Assembly (NCBI GenBank): GCA_030512295.1
Contig: JAULSR010000001.1
Location: 7,525,001-7,589,000 of the forward strand
DNA from: Bombardia bombarda
Lineage: Eukaryota > Ascomycota > Sordariomycetes > Sordariales > Lasiosphaeriaceae
Reading direction: 5' to 3'
DNA length: 64,000 nucleotides
The notes under the pieces were generated by a model. It saw only the letters and a list, made by a program, of their open reading frames with translations. It made no database searches and was not told where the DNA came from. Made by a program: the position numbers and the translations under genes. The number at the start of each line of letters is the position of its first letter. Positions within the stretch are counted from its first letter, which is position 1. This document shows positions 35,278 through 47,343 of this stretch, in pieces.

Positions 35278-37212
35278 ATGTCCTCTTCAAGAGACGAAAC
35301 GCCTGGCTCAACCCCAACAACAACCGAGGAGACCTCCACGACAGGATCAACCCCAGAAAACACCAAAGAATCTGAGCCAACATACCCGAAAGGCATCAGC
35401 CTCATCTTGATCTGTCTCGGTCTATTCCTCGCCGTCCTATGCACCGGCCTAGTAAGCAAACCTCTCCCCCTATCCCCCCATCATCCTACCTCCCACAACA
35501 CATCTAACACTCCACCACCTCCACCTAAAACAGGACCGCCTCATCCTCGCCACCGCCATCCCCAAAATCACCTCCGAGTTCAGCTCCCTCCCCGACATCG
35601 GCTGGTACGGCTCCGCCTACCTGCTCACGTCCTGCTGCTTCCAGCTCATGTACGGCAAGCTCTACGCCGAGTACAACGTCAAGAGCCTCTTCGTCGTCGC
35701 CCTGCTCATCTTCGAGGTCGGCTCCGTCCTCTGCGCCGCCGCGCCCAGCTCGCCCGTGCTCATCCTCGGGCGCGCCGTCGCCGGCCTCGGCTCCTCGGGC
35801 CTGCTGACCGGCGCCCTCACCATCCTCGCCCACATCTCCCCGCTGCACAACCGCCCCAAGATGCTGGGCGCCGTCGGCAGCGCTATTGGCATCGCCCAGA
35901 TTGTCGCCCCGACCCTCGGCGGCGTTTTTACCGATTATGCCACCTGGCGCTGGTGCTTCTGGATCAACTTGCCCATCGGCGGGGTTACGTTCCTCGTTGT
36001 TGTCTTCTTGGTCCATCTGCCGTCGAGCGCAAAGGCAAAGAAACCATCGAAGGAGGACGCGGCGGCGCCGCCGCAAAGCGTGTGGCAAAAGTTTGATCTG
36101 CTCGGGACGGTGTTTCTCGTGCCGGCGCTGGTCTGCCTGCTGCTTGCGCTGCAGTGGGGCGGGACTGCGTATCCCTGGAACAGCTGGAGGGTGATCCTGA
36201 CGCTGACTTTGTTCAGCGTCTGTTTTGTTGTGTGGGGATGCATCCAGTATCGCGCCGGTGATAAGGCGACCGTCCCGATGCGCATCGTCAGCATGAGATC
36301 CATGCAGTGTGCCATGTGGTTCATATTCTGCGTCACCTCGGTGCTATTTGTGGTCGTCAACTTTGTGCCCTTGTGGTTCCAGGCTGTCAAGAACGTTTCG
36401 GCTCATCAGTCTGGTATCAACTTTCTCGCTACGACGGTCAGCTTGTCGGTTCTTGCTGTGCTTTCTGGGTTCTTGGTTGGTTGTCTCTTGGTCTGGCTGC
36501 AATCGTTGGCAGTTGCTGACAGTTTGTGATACAGACAAGCAGAATCGGATATTATGTTCCCCAGATGATTGGCTGCACGGTACTTGTATCTGTCGGGGCC
36601 GGACTTATCACGCGATTTGGTGTCGATACTTCCCAAGGCTACTGGTGGGAATACCCAATCTTCTGTTTTCCTTTTGCAAAGCACACCATCAGCTAACCGT
36701 CCCATCCCAGGATCGGCACTCTCGTCCTCTTTGGCCTAGGCATCGGCATGGGCGGGCAGACGCCCGTAATGGTACCACAAACCGTGCTCACGGGCGGCGA
36801 CATCTCGCGCGGCACCTCGGTCATAATCTTTGCCCAGACTATTAGCGGTACCATCTGGGTATCGGTCGCCAACACCATCTTCCAGGACGGAATTATCGCC
36901 GAGCTAGCAATCCACGCTCCCACCGCAAACCCAAATGTCGTCGTTGCTGCCGGCGGAAACGGGTTTGTCGAGGCCATGCGCCGTGTCTATCCGGATATGG
37001 TAGATCAGATCGTCCTCTCGTACTCTCTCGCGTTGCAGCGTGTCTGGATCATTGCTGTTGTTCTGGCCTGTGTGAGTACTTTTGGCGCCGTGTTTCAGGA
37101 GTGGCGGAGCGTGAAGAAGAAGGACCAGAAGACTCAGCCGGCTCCCGATGCGCCGGTTGAGGCTGAGACAGAGGCAAAGGTCGAAGGTGATGGGAATGAG
37201 AAGAAGAGTTAG
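35278..37212 (+). CDS. MFS multidrug-type transporter (DHA2, 14-span)
   Basis: Four exons (35278..35451, 35534..36475, 36535..36644, 36711..37212) give 575 aa. A ~45-residue Ser/Thr/Pro leader precedes about 14 membrane spans. Signatures include LDRLILATAIPKITSEF, DIGWYGSAYLLTSCCFQLMYG, LGRAVAGLGSSGLLTGAL and, after the last splice, GLGIGMGGQTPVMVPQTV. This is the DHA2/TRI12-like efflux group that exports toxins, drugs or self-made metabolites; the substrate is unknown. The C-terminal tail is rich in Lys/Glu. Divergent pairing with a Zn2Cys6 gene suggests local regulation. Confidence 0.9.
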
Positions 37213-37419
37213 CTTTGAGAGCATAAGTGTGGTTGGATAATGTCAGCAGTACACAGGATATGCCCCGAATTTTCTTGACTTTCATATATAGTAGACACTT
37301 GGAGAGAACCCATGTATTCCTCATCACAAGACTGATGTTGTTAGATGTTATAAAGTAAACCCGCTTAGAGAATCCGCGTAAATGTACTGGTATATCTTAT
37401 CAACGAAATCTCTCTTCCA

Positions 37420-38859
37420 TCAAAATGTCAGTTTTGCCCCAGCTTGGCCAGGCACAATCGACGTGACAGTTGCAGACCCGAGAAGGGTGTAATTATACGG
37501 AATGGATCTCGTCGTCAGGTTTCCCATCACTGCCGTGTTGGTTGCACCGCCAAGGTCGTTGTCGATAGCCAGCGCATATCTAATAGTGGTGACGCAGACG
37601 TTAGCGTCTCAAGTTCTGTTTCGCTCACTCGATGTTCAACATACCCAATCTGTGGAGAATCGACACTGGTTATGGCAGCTGACACATTCCTGAAGACATT
37701 GCTTTCAGCCAGCACCTGGGCGCCCATGCGTGTGTTGATGGCGCCGTGCATGCTGATGACGATCTTTGGTCAGCATGTTCCCTTCCAGTCCGCCAATAGC
37801 AACTTCAAGTCCATCATGAAACCACATGCACTACCTAAGCACAACTTACTTTTCATAAAAGGAGTTGTACACATGGCCAGTGCCGAATCGAATAGAAGGG
37901 CCCCGTGATCCGCAGTTCTTCCAGTAGTTATCGGCGTAAGTGATCCGGAGATGCCCAGTATCTTCAGCCTTGTTGTTGTCGCTGGCACCAACCAGCGAGG
38001 TCTTCCAGTGGTCATGGAAGTACGTGCTTCGTGTTTGCATCAGTAAATGTCCAAACAGAGGCAAAGGGAACAACCTGGCACGTACTGGGAGATGGTGATG
38101 AAATCAGAACCATGCGAGGCGTCAACTAAGCCATCATAGTAATCCTTGCCGTTGTTGAGATTTGAGTAAAATTCGCAATGGTCAACCCATATGTTGGTGC
38201 TGTTCTATAACAAACATGCATTTATTAGCCCTTTGTTTCGATCCAGTATATGCCAAAGTAATTGGTTCGGACAGGGGCACGCTTACATCGATCGTCAACC
38301 CATCCCCGTTGCTCGCTTTAACAAGCGAAGAGACGATGTTTCGTAGAATCAAGTTGTGCTGCTTGCTGAACTGCAGTCCGACACCGTTGAAACCTTGGTA
38401 TTTATTAGCGTTGAGCTCTTCCATCAAAACCTCGTACGCTGAATCAGAATCCAGGTTCACATACCAGCCCCTGGCAAGCCAATAATCGTCTTGTTACTTC
38501 CAATTCGAACCTTAGTGTCTCCCGTGATAACCCCTTGTATGACAACCACAGCGGGTGTTGAGTTCTTCACGTCCACGGCGGCAGTGAATTGAGCCAGGGT
38601 GGAGACGGTCGTGACAGTTCCCCCTGAGCCTCCTGTGGTTCTGAGAGACGGCATAAATCAGCACTTCTGGTTATTCTCAAAGGGATGATGCTTCTCAGTA
38701 CCCTCCATTTAGGGTTGCATATCCCAGTGTTGCTGTTTCCGAGACTGTCGCCCTCTTGGCCAGATGCAGTTTATCGTGAAGGGTAACATTTCTATAGGTT
38801 GGCGTTGGCGTTGCTATCGCCTGGGCGAAAAACACAGCCAATGACAGTGATAACTTCAT
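37420..38859 (-). CDS. Pectate lyase, polysaccharide lyase family 1, secreted
   Basis: Seven exons (38859..38702, 38640..38465, 38393..38287, 38204..38086, 38026..37850, 37752..37645, 37579..37420) give 334 aa in frame. A signal peptide (MKLSLSLAVFFAQAIATP) is followed by a short pro-like segment. The parallel beta-helix signatures of PL1 are present: GSNKTIIGLPGAG, NSTNIWVDHCEF, YYDGLVDASHGSDFIT (Ca-binding Asp), TYFHDHWKTSLVGASD, and RFGTGHVYNSFYE with the RFG...H pattern. The enzyme cleaves de-esterified pectin by beta-elimination, outside the cell. An upstream in-frame ATG at 38898 would place residues before the signal peptide, so 38859 was chosen. Confidence 0.92.
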
Positions 38860-39512
38860 TTTAAGAGTGATTCTACAAGCTAAGGTTGAAAAACTCAAAA
38901 TGTGGTATCATCAAGGAAAAGCTTGGCAGGGTAAGTGGATGTGGTAAATCCTTCTGCGAGAGATTGGGTAGCCAAGTCAGATATAACCCAGGACAATAGC
39001 CGGGCCCTTATGAGTTCCCCAAATCACCACAGCACAATACCGTTTCAGTTATATGTATTCTAATGGCGCGGTGTTTAGTTTTCCGGGACAACAGATGACA
39101 CTAATACCTGGAGCTTCGTGCTTATTTCTCCGCGTTCTATATTGCTGTCACACTGAAACTCAAGAAATCGTTCCATTTCATGTTGAGAACTCGGTTAGAT
39201 ATTAAGTGCTGTCCAAGCATGATGTCAGATCCGTTGCTGTTTTATGAGCTCGATAAGCGAAGACGACATCATTTACCCCGTATCTCTCCACCAATTACAT
39301 TATTACCCTCCCCGCAATGCAATATGCTGCAATTCTGGGTTCTGCGTGTGATCTGGGGTTTGCAATAACATGAAAACCCCCAATCTGTGAATGAAAATGC
39401 TGGTGGTTAGGTATCCACTGACCTCGTCAAGTAGAATAGTATCATCATGCCAATAGCTTACATTCAATTCCCTAGAGACAAGACCTGTACATGTAGACTG
39501 CTCAATGAATCA
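38860..39512. other. Intergenic, promoter side of pectate lyase
   Basis: No gene. The region between the pectate lyase start and the DUF3433 remnant contains only short unsupported frames. Confidence 0.6.
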
Positions 39513-41240
39513 TCATACACAAGCCTCCGTTTTGCCCATCATCCCCCTTACTCTGCCTATCAGTCTCTTTAAACACAAATCCCTGGCTATGCGCCTCAGC
39601 ATCACACTATTCATCCCCCGTTCTTGTTCTAGCCACCCCCATGTCTGAATGCTTTCCGTGCTGGGCTCCGTCTCTCCGAATCTGTATTGAATAGCCAAAT
39701 ATTCACTCCTTCGCTCGACGCCGATGAACCACCCACCATCCAAGCTATGTTGGAGCCAGCCAAACGAATAGTAACCTGTCACAGACTTAGGGCCATTAGT
39801 TGTCTGTGAAGGAGCCGATCCCCGGACATCAGCTGGTAGGTTCTCGCTGTTACACAGGTAGAGAAGCCTGGAAATGACTGTCGTGGGCTTTCTCGGCATG
39901 AAGACGTAGGTCCAGTGAGTGTCCACAAGAAGAATAAATTCAATAGTTAATGAAGAGCAGAGGCTGATTCCAGCCAGGACTTTCAGGCCGAGAAAGCTCT
40001 TGTCGAAGATTTGTTAACTTCTCTTCACTGTTCGCAGAGCTTCGTGTGCATCAAGCCCAGATAAGGCCAGCGCCAAGAATTGTCTGGAGCCTAGAGCTGT
40101 CATGTGGCTATGCAAAGTCATGGAAACCACGAATAGAAACAAAAAGTATGCACGGTGGCGAAGAGATTGCCCTAGTAGAAGTAGAGTCGCCCCAGAAGTG
40201 TATTTGTTTTCCAACATGCTTGACCGGTGCACGATCGAACCTCTGTCTTACAAGGGGAGTAGACAGGGACAAGAGCGGTTCGATTGTAGCCATGCTACAC
40301 TGCATTCCCTGGCAGAGAATGAGGCCTATGGACAGAAGCGCGCTGTAGGTGTTGTATTGGTGGGATTGCTAACCAGCTCCAGTTCGGTCGACATTGCGCT
40401 CTCTCCATCGGGATATTCCTTCCGTACATGGTGGAGACGGAATCGGACCGCTCATATGACGGAATCTCTCTGAGAGGCGGCAAGAGGGGGCTGAAGGCAA
40501 TCAGCCGTGCGGAATCTTCGATAGATCCAATGTCGGCAAGAAGGCCGGATCTTCTGCTCCAAAGGAGAAAGACAAGCGTGAAAGCCATAAATATCGAAAC
40601 GGCATTTACTCCCTGAAGAGCGCGAGCGTAGGCTTCGATAATACGAACTACTACAACTTCTTCAGACCAGTGAATTTTCCATGACATGCTAGTCAAGATC
40701 GCAGCGACAGTAGATGTAAGAAGGTAAACAGTAGACGAGAGACAGACAGCCCAGTGCTTATATCGGGCAGCCTTAATGGGGACCCAGAGAATGAAATCTC
40801 CGCTGTAATCTAGGGCCAGAGACTCAGCCACCAACGTACCCTCAGGCTTAGAAAGCTGGTAGTAGGGTTCAAGACGGTAGACACTACAGTAAATGATCTC
40901 CCAAAGAAGGCCATTCATTATAGCGAAAATTGAGGCTGGGTATTCCCAAGCAGAAAAGGATTGATAGTCATCGCTGCTGAAGAAAAATATGCTTTCCTTG
41001 AAATTGGATTCGCGGTTGGCCGTCGCAAGGTTAGAGTTTCATATAAGAATCTCCAACTCGCCTATTGAGAATGCTTGCAGTATAGACCTAATAAGCCAAC
41101 CGATGAAGACAGGATGGTAGCACCAAGGCTTCCAGTTTACTTCCCGTGAGACATCCTCGCCTCCAGTCTCAATGTCGGTGGTTATAGGAAGGCCGATGCT
41201 GGTCAGATTACCTCTCTGACTATTCGCTACAATTGAGGCG
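39513..41240 (-). pseudogene. DUF3433 membrane protein, C-terminal half, broken
   Basis: Fragments in order along the minus strand: WKPWCYHPVFIGWLIRSILQ, then an in-frame TGA at 41039-41041, continuing in the same frame to LLWEIIYCSVYRLEPYYQLS, LALDYSGDFILW, IKAARYKHWAV and RRSGLLADIGSIEDSARL; then a different frame with LENKYTSGA; then KPTTVISRLLYLCNSE and YYSFGWLQHSLDGGWFIGVE to 39513. These are the hallmarks of fungal DUF3433 proteins, large multi-span membrane proteins of unknown function. The stop has CGA>TGA character, as RIP or deamination would give. The N-terminal half is missing and replaced by retroelement sequence. Confidence 0.75.
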
Positions 41241-42616
41241 ACGCCGACATAGTCAGCGGTTTTATACGTGCCGTGAGAACTCATCGTAGTATTTCCTCCC
41301 GGCATTGGGTGAAGCTCCTTGAACCACTTCAAATCATTAAATGTTGTCTGTGAACAGCCTGAATCATAGCAGACCAGATCTTTATATGCCTTGAGAGCCT
41401 GTTGGTCTTCGGCCGCCAGCATCATGATGCCGGCAGACGGGGGCTCTAGCAAAAATCCTTATGGTCGGGTCTGTAATCCTCCTCTTTCTTCTTAGCTTTA
41501 AAGCCATCAATTTCGATTGAAGCAAGAGCTTCATGTTCGTAGAGTCGGAAAGGAATCGTCTGAGCAGAGCTCGTTGGGGAGGCAAGCATTGGAATATCAG
41601 GTGGCAGGGAGAGTCTAGAGTAATTGGATCCCAGCATTAGCATTGAACGACCCGGCGCAGTACGGGCATTCGCTACACCTGAATGTTGAGCCAACGGGGC
41701 AGTTGATGAAGTAGGAAGCTCGGAAGCGGTAGGATCGCTGCTTTTCTTCTCATTGAGTGCCTTGTTTTTATTCACCCAAGTATCGGGAGCCTTGTTTGGA
41801 TTATACTAGTAGCAAGTCTCAGCCTTCTCGGGGTAGTGATGTCCACAGGCGTTGCAGTGCAAGAAGTTCTTGGAGATATTCTTGTTGCAGGTACTGCAGG
41901 TATTTCCGTCTCCTTTCTTTCGGTCGCCTTTCTTCTTGTCATTTTTCTTGACTACGATGTTTGATAGGCGGGGTTGGATTGCTTCAGAATTGGCAATTGC
42001 CGCGAAGTCGGTGATGAGGGAGTCCCAGGTGAGGGTATTGTTCTCGATCTTCAGAACCCAACGCTCGTACTTTTCAGGGTAGGTCGCTCTGATGCCGTTG
42101 AGAGCCAGCCAAAGATGGGCATTCTGGCCCACATCTACATCCAGAGCAAGTAATCGCTCCTTCAATTGCTGTAGCTTAGCGATATACTTGTGAAAGGTAT
42201 CGAATTCAGCGCGCTTGAGAGTAACGTACTCATTCAAGAGGATTCCAACCGAGTCGGTGGTGCCTTTAGTCAGGGCTTGCTTGATCTTGAGATAGGTTTG
42301 GCGGGGATTGAAGTCCTCGAAAACCTAGCCAACATTCTGGATTGCTTGAACGACCTCTGATTTGAGAGACTATGATCATGCGGGAGATTCGCATTCTTTT
42401 CGCGTGCTAGATCATGTAGGCGTCGGAATTCTCATCCGCCGGGGCGGGAACGTTCTTCTCGATGAACTCAATCGCTCGGAGTTCGTGAAGATTCATGCGG
42501 AGCGTGAAGTCCCAGGCCTTGAGGCCAGCTTCATTGGATAAGGTGGGGAGAGTCATATCGACCTTAAGATCGATGCCGTTGCCGAAAGGCTTGTCGGTGG
42601 TAGCTTCAGCGGCCAT
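41241..42616 (-). mobile_element. Ty1/copia-type retrotransposon remnant (gag and protease portion)
   Basis: Starting at the ATG at 42616, a Gag-like N terminus (LKAWDFTLRMNLHELRAIEF) ends at a stop near 42410. A second gag piece (41806-42237) has FDTFHKYIAKLQQLKERLLA and ERWVLKIENNTLTWDSLITD, then a zinc-knuckle-like end (CNACGHHYPEKAETC) and an in-frame TAG. A third piece continues in the same frame to 41446. A shifted frame then carries the aspartic-protease signature VCYDSGCSQTTF. No integrase, reverse transcriptase, RNase H or clear LTRs were found, so this is a fragment. The 3' boundary (about 41240) is approximate, set where similarity changes to DUF3433. Confidence 0.7.
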
Positions 42617-43784
42617 CGTGAATGAAGAATGATCTCGGAAGGTAGGGAAATGATGATGAAATCAGCGGCACAGAATGCTTCGCTTTTGGGAATAATAACA
42701 GTACAGAGTACTAGTTGGAAAAACGCCGGGCACGGAGTACTCAGTTGGCGGGGTAGATTGAGCAAACAGCTAAGCTGGGCTCAGGCACTCAAATTCGGTG
42801 CGGAAAAGGGCTCCTGCGGTAGCAGATCGCGCGCGCGGGGCAAAAGAATAGCAAATCGCTCCAAAAGACTGTAAAGGCATGTCAGTATTAATTTAGTATA
42901 ACTCCTTGTCCATAATTCTGGACGGAGATGCATAGAGTCACGCGTCGTCGTTGAAGCTTCGCCACACCAAATATACGACGGCTTCGACTGAACTGCAGAG
43001 TATGGATATCTGCCGAAGACGCACGATGGAGGCTTGTTAGTGTGGGAGACGCCTTGCAATCGTCTCCCAATCTTATTTCAACAGGCGCGGTTCAAATACG
43101 AGACATCAATTGAGCCGGGTTGGTTGTCGGATGAGACCTTGCATCCAAACTGCGAACGAGTTCGAAAGTGTGAGCCGCCAGATGAAAAACTACAATGTTG
43201 CGAAGAAGGTTGGGTGGTGGTACAAGACATGGGCAAGATGGTAGAAGATGGGAGAACGAAATGGGCATTTCTTCGAGTTCCATGCATGGATTTTCAGGCA
43301 CCTGAGAAGCCATGGTTGCTCCTTCCGATTCTATCGGCGCAATGAGATTGAAGGAAAGAACGTGTTTTCCATTTTCAAACTTCAAACTTACTTCTCAACC
43401 TCACAGACATTTCGCCATATGTTACCAAACTAAAACCTCCCGCAGCGCTAGACCCTTGCTTGGCAACGCAATCTTTCTTTTTAGTCCTTTGGGGGCGGTT
43501 TGTGCTCACCGAACGCAAAGGGTGTGTTCTTAATTTCCAGCATGCCGCTCTGACACAGCCTGCACCCAAGTACCTTAATCTTGCATTCTGGATACCTAAG
43601 TATGTAAAAGGGGTAAACAACGGTGCTCCTGTATGTCCTTACTAAGCTCAACCTTGGTTCATGTCCCGTCATATTGCAGCCTTCTCATCAAAACAGAGCA
43701 CACTCCATATTTCACAGCTGGGCAGTGCAGGCACAGCATTTCACGCCAATCAACCGCTTCACTCAACTCAGACGTGACCAAATC
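42617..43784. other. Intergenic between retroelement remnant and DUF4238 gene
   Basis: No supported gene. An LTR or the missing 5' half of the DUF3433 gene was looked for and not recognised. A 103-codon frame at 43034-43345 (+) has no recognisable features. Confidence 0.5.
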
Positions 43785-46312
43785 TCACCAGAACCGATAC
43801 CGCCAGTCGTTTGGCGGAGTTGGGTACGTGATCTCGAACAAGACCTTCTGTAACTCTCGCAGCAACTTTGGCTCCAGCTTTCTCTTCAGTGCCTGGATGA
43901 ATCCCTCCCTGACCATAACCCTTGTCAGCAGCTCAACCAGTTCTCCCTCCTCCAGAAACTGGTTTGCAAAAGAAGCTGGTAATTGGTTATGGAGAGAATG
44001 TCTCAGTATTTCCACCTGCGCCTGTCGGCAGAAGTCTCGTACTTCCTTGATGCCTTTAAGAAGAGAATGCGTCAGCGACCATCGCCTCAACATTTCAAAC
44101 AAAGGAAGGATCTTACCACAGTCACGGAGATAGCCTATAGCGGTTCGTTAGTTACTTGCATGCGGACTGTGGCACAACACGGAAACATACCAGTATCGTC
44201 AAGTCCAAGGCGGAGCAAATTGCTTATTAACAATGAGCCCCGCCAGTCAAGCGTTATTTCAGCCCATATGTCAAGCGATGCATGGTATAGAGTGTGCTTA
44301 ATATCCCTCAAGCCTGTTGTGTGCATAAGCCAGTTGAGTCGTTGGGGCTCGATGATATGCCGAGCTACAGCCAGTCAGTTCTCTGGTATGAGTATGTTGA
44401 GTAAGGTCCTGACTCGCCTTTGGCAATGACGTCCTCGGGTCCGTCCGCATCTTGCCTCGAATCATAAGTCCCCTCGTCCTCTATCCGCTTACCCTGATCA
44501 AGCATAATGAATCTTGACGTTTTGATATAGAGCCAAACACGAGAAGGGTAAAGCTTGAGGTACGCTTCGGTGAGCAGCTCCCGATTCCGCTCACGAATAG
44601 TTTCCTCTACGCCACAAGACCAGGCGTCGATCTTCACTCTCAGTTTCCACATCAGCCAACCTTGCTCCAGATCAGCAGATATTGTATCCATCGAGCCGTC
44701 TAAAACCATGTTTGTGTTAGTAGTCAAGTTCAGCAATATGTAGCAGAACTCAAAAAGAAAGTCGAAAGTGAACAAAAGTTGTGTACGTACCGAGAACATG
44801 GTAAATATCCATGAAATGACTGTTGCCGAGGGTGGGCTGAGAAGTTTCACGAGGCTCGTGATTACCAGTCTTTTTTTTATTCATCAGTTTTATCCAATAC
44901 CGACTCATCTCGATATGTCCTAAACGATACTTTTCATAATCCCGTATCAAGGGTAGCTCCAGTTCCACCGAGACAGTGTCTTTCGTAGACCCCAGTGATC
45001 GCGAAATGTGTTCCAATTTCTTCAGTGTCCCCCTCTTGGCCTCCACATCCTCGCCCAGTATTCTCTTGCCAATATTGCATGGCGCTGTAAGATACCATTC
45101 CAAAGTCCGCGCGAAGTTGGCAGTCGACTCGAAGACAAGGCTGGTGCAAGTGATGCAGTTGTCGAAGAGGATTGCATTAATCAAGTCGACGTGCAGCCTG
45201 TCGACTTTGAAGAAAGTGAAGCAAAATCTGTGGTCTCTTCTATGAGTGCCATTTTCGCCACTAAGCAGCTGGACACGACCGTCAACGCTTTGTGCGTAAT
45301 TGTTCTGGGCCTTTTGGATAGGAAGATCGGCAAGCAGAGATTTGATGTTGCCCGGCCCATACACACTATCGATGGACATGAAACGAAGAAAGGCTCGCTG
45401 CTGTCTCACGTCCTCACTTCCATCTTCCAACGGATCGGGCAGCAGCAAGCTCCGAAGAACAATCATTAGTTTGGGTGAAATAGGAGCAAACTGATGTAGA
45501 GGGGTATGGCTCGTGCCCCCAACCTCGCCAGTCTTCTCGTCTTGAGCAAATGTGTTTGGCCCCTCAAACACATTATAACTGCTGTCGGTAAGGATGAATT
45601 CGTCGTCAGGGTTCTCTGGTGTACAAATGGCCATGTAGTAGGACTGAGCATGCATAATGAACCACATTGCGTCGTAGGAGAACATGCGCTTGGGTAGTTC
45701 TTGAATCCATCGACGCTCAATATCCATATCCAGCTCCATGATTGTCCTCAAATTGTCAAACCATACGTCCATCGGTCGCTTATAACCCTTTTCGGTCATG
45801 TAGTCGTGCAACAACTCGCGATCGTCCGCTTCGTATTCCTCGGGGTCGTTGTGGTAGAAGCGCCGGTGAAAACCTGACCCACGATACTTCAAGAGGAAGA
45901 GGAACTTGCGGAGGAGATTCCGTTCGTCGCGTGTTATCCAAAGAGATGCTTGGTGCTGCTCAAACGCCTTGGTGATCTTGCGGAAGACATAGCTAGCCTC
46001 ACTCTCAAGCTTGGAGAACATCTTTTCGACATGGTGCTGCTGATCGACCGGCTTACTGCTATCGTGGTACATGTTCATCATTCCCAAGATTCGCTTGACT
46101 GGCTTCTCGCAGATGACGGGCGGATCTACGACGAGATCCACATGGCGGATGGCTGGGTCCTTGGGGAAGAGTCCTGACTTGAATCTTCCCTTTGCACCGC
46201 CTTTTCTTTTCTTGGAGCCGTCATTCTCGGGCTTGTACGGATGAGAGAAGTTTCTCAAAAGGAATTGGGGAACAAAGTGGTGATATTGGGTGTTGAGGGT
46301 TGCAGTGGCCAT
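43785..46312 (-). CDS. DUF4238-domain protein
   Basis: Five exons (46312..44791, 44699..44418, 44364..44191, 44134..44117, 44053..43785) give 754 aa, with all phases closing to the stop. The N terminus TQYHHFVPQFLLRNF is the DUF4238 signature. Further motifs are MFSKLESEASYVFRKI, RDERNLLRKFLFLLKYRGSGF, and in the later exons LRDIKHTLYHASLDIW and RGSLLISNLLRLGLDD. The fourth exon is only 18 nt. Intron 2 uses a GC donor (AAAG|GCGAGT) with a CTGAC branch site near its acceptor. DUF4238 proteins occur patchily in bacteria and fungi and their function is unknown. There is no signal peptide or membrane segment. Confidence 0.85.
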
Positions 46313-47343
46313 TTTTGAAGTGAACCGCAGGACACAATCTGCTATTGATAGTCGCTGTGTACGGAACAGCAGGTTTGAAAGACAAAGTGCTAATATAGAG
46401 AAATGTGAAACAGAGTTTGAAGAAGAGTAATTGGGAAGTTTGACGAAGGAGGTCGGGCACCTTACGTTTATGGCGGGAAGGCATCGACTTCGTTTGGATG
46501 GGGCCTACACAGATGGTGGGGCCGATGCATGTCGCCAACGCAATAGACGGGCTTGATTCGCTGTGCGTGCATCATCTCAGGTGATGCAGCAGAGTTGGGA
46601 CCAATCAGTGGCGGATACGCCGTCGTTGAGCTGTCAAGCTTCTTTTTCTAGGTCGTGAGTGTGTGCCTTGGTTGTAGTGTCAAGAGGTCACGTCTGGGTA
46701 TTAAGTTCCAGGTTGTTCCATTATTTTCCTTAAACTGGGCGGGAATTTGGACCTAATGGTGCCTGAAACGGCGAACTCGGCTGTTTAAAGACCGACCCAG
46801 GCTGGTGTAACCACCAATCAGGAAGTTACGACCCAGTACGGTACGAATATCCCCACGGAATGGACACCGTCTTTTTCCAACAATATCGACAAACCATTAT
46901 ACTACTAATTGGGTTTGAGATGAGATCAATGTATGAAATGGACTTCTTGATGGCGTTCTCAGCAGGCGGCACTTCCAACTACATCTGTTTTGGCGGAAAG
47001 TTCCAATATAACACCCGGAAAAATGATTCCGGATTTGATTCCATATAAAATGGATGATACTAGTACCTACATAGGATGGTCGTTTGTAACGATCAACGCA
47101 ATACCTGTCAGTATCTTAATACGGATAATCATGTATAAGACTTCCGATGAAGCACCACACAAAATCACATACAGAGGCCGGCAAACATGCCCTATCAGAA
47201 CAGCCGCGTTGGTCACAACTTACAACATCACGTCACATTTTATTTTCACGATTTTCCATACTAAAGGATATCCAATTTGATGTCTCATTTAATTCATATA
47301 ACAATGATTTTTTAATTTTCCATTCTCTCTCCAATTACTATCA
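46313..47343. other. Intergenic, AT-rich
   Basis: Promoter side of the DUF4238 gene and 3' side of the small cysteine gene. The 46860-47340 part is distinctly AT-rich. No supported gene. Confidence 0.55.

Noticed and set aside
40230..40290. GGTTCGAT-like sequences resembling tRNA B-boxes
   Set aside because: No A-box or cloverleaf can be folded around them, and they lie inside the DUF3433 remnant.
43034..43345. 103-codon frame between the retroelement remnant and the DUF4238 gene
   Set aside because: No known motif and no introns to test. It lies in decayed sequence.
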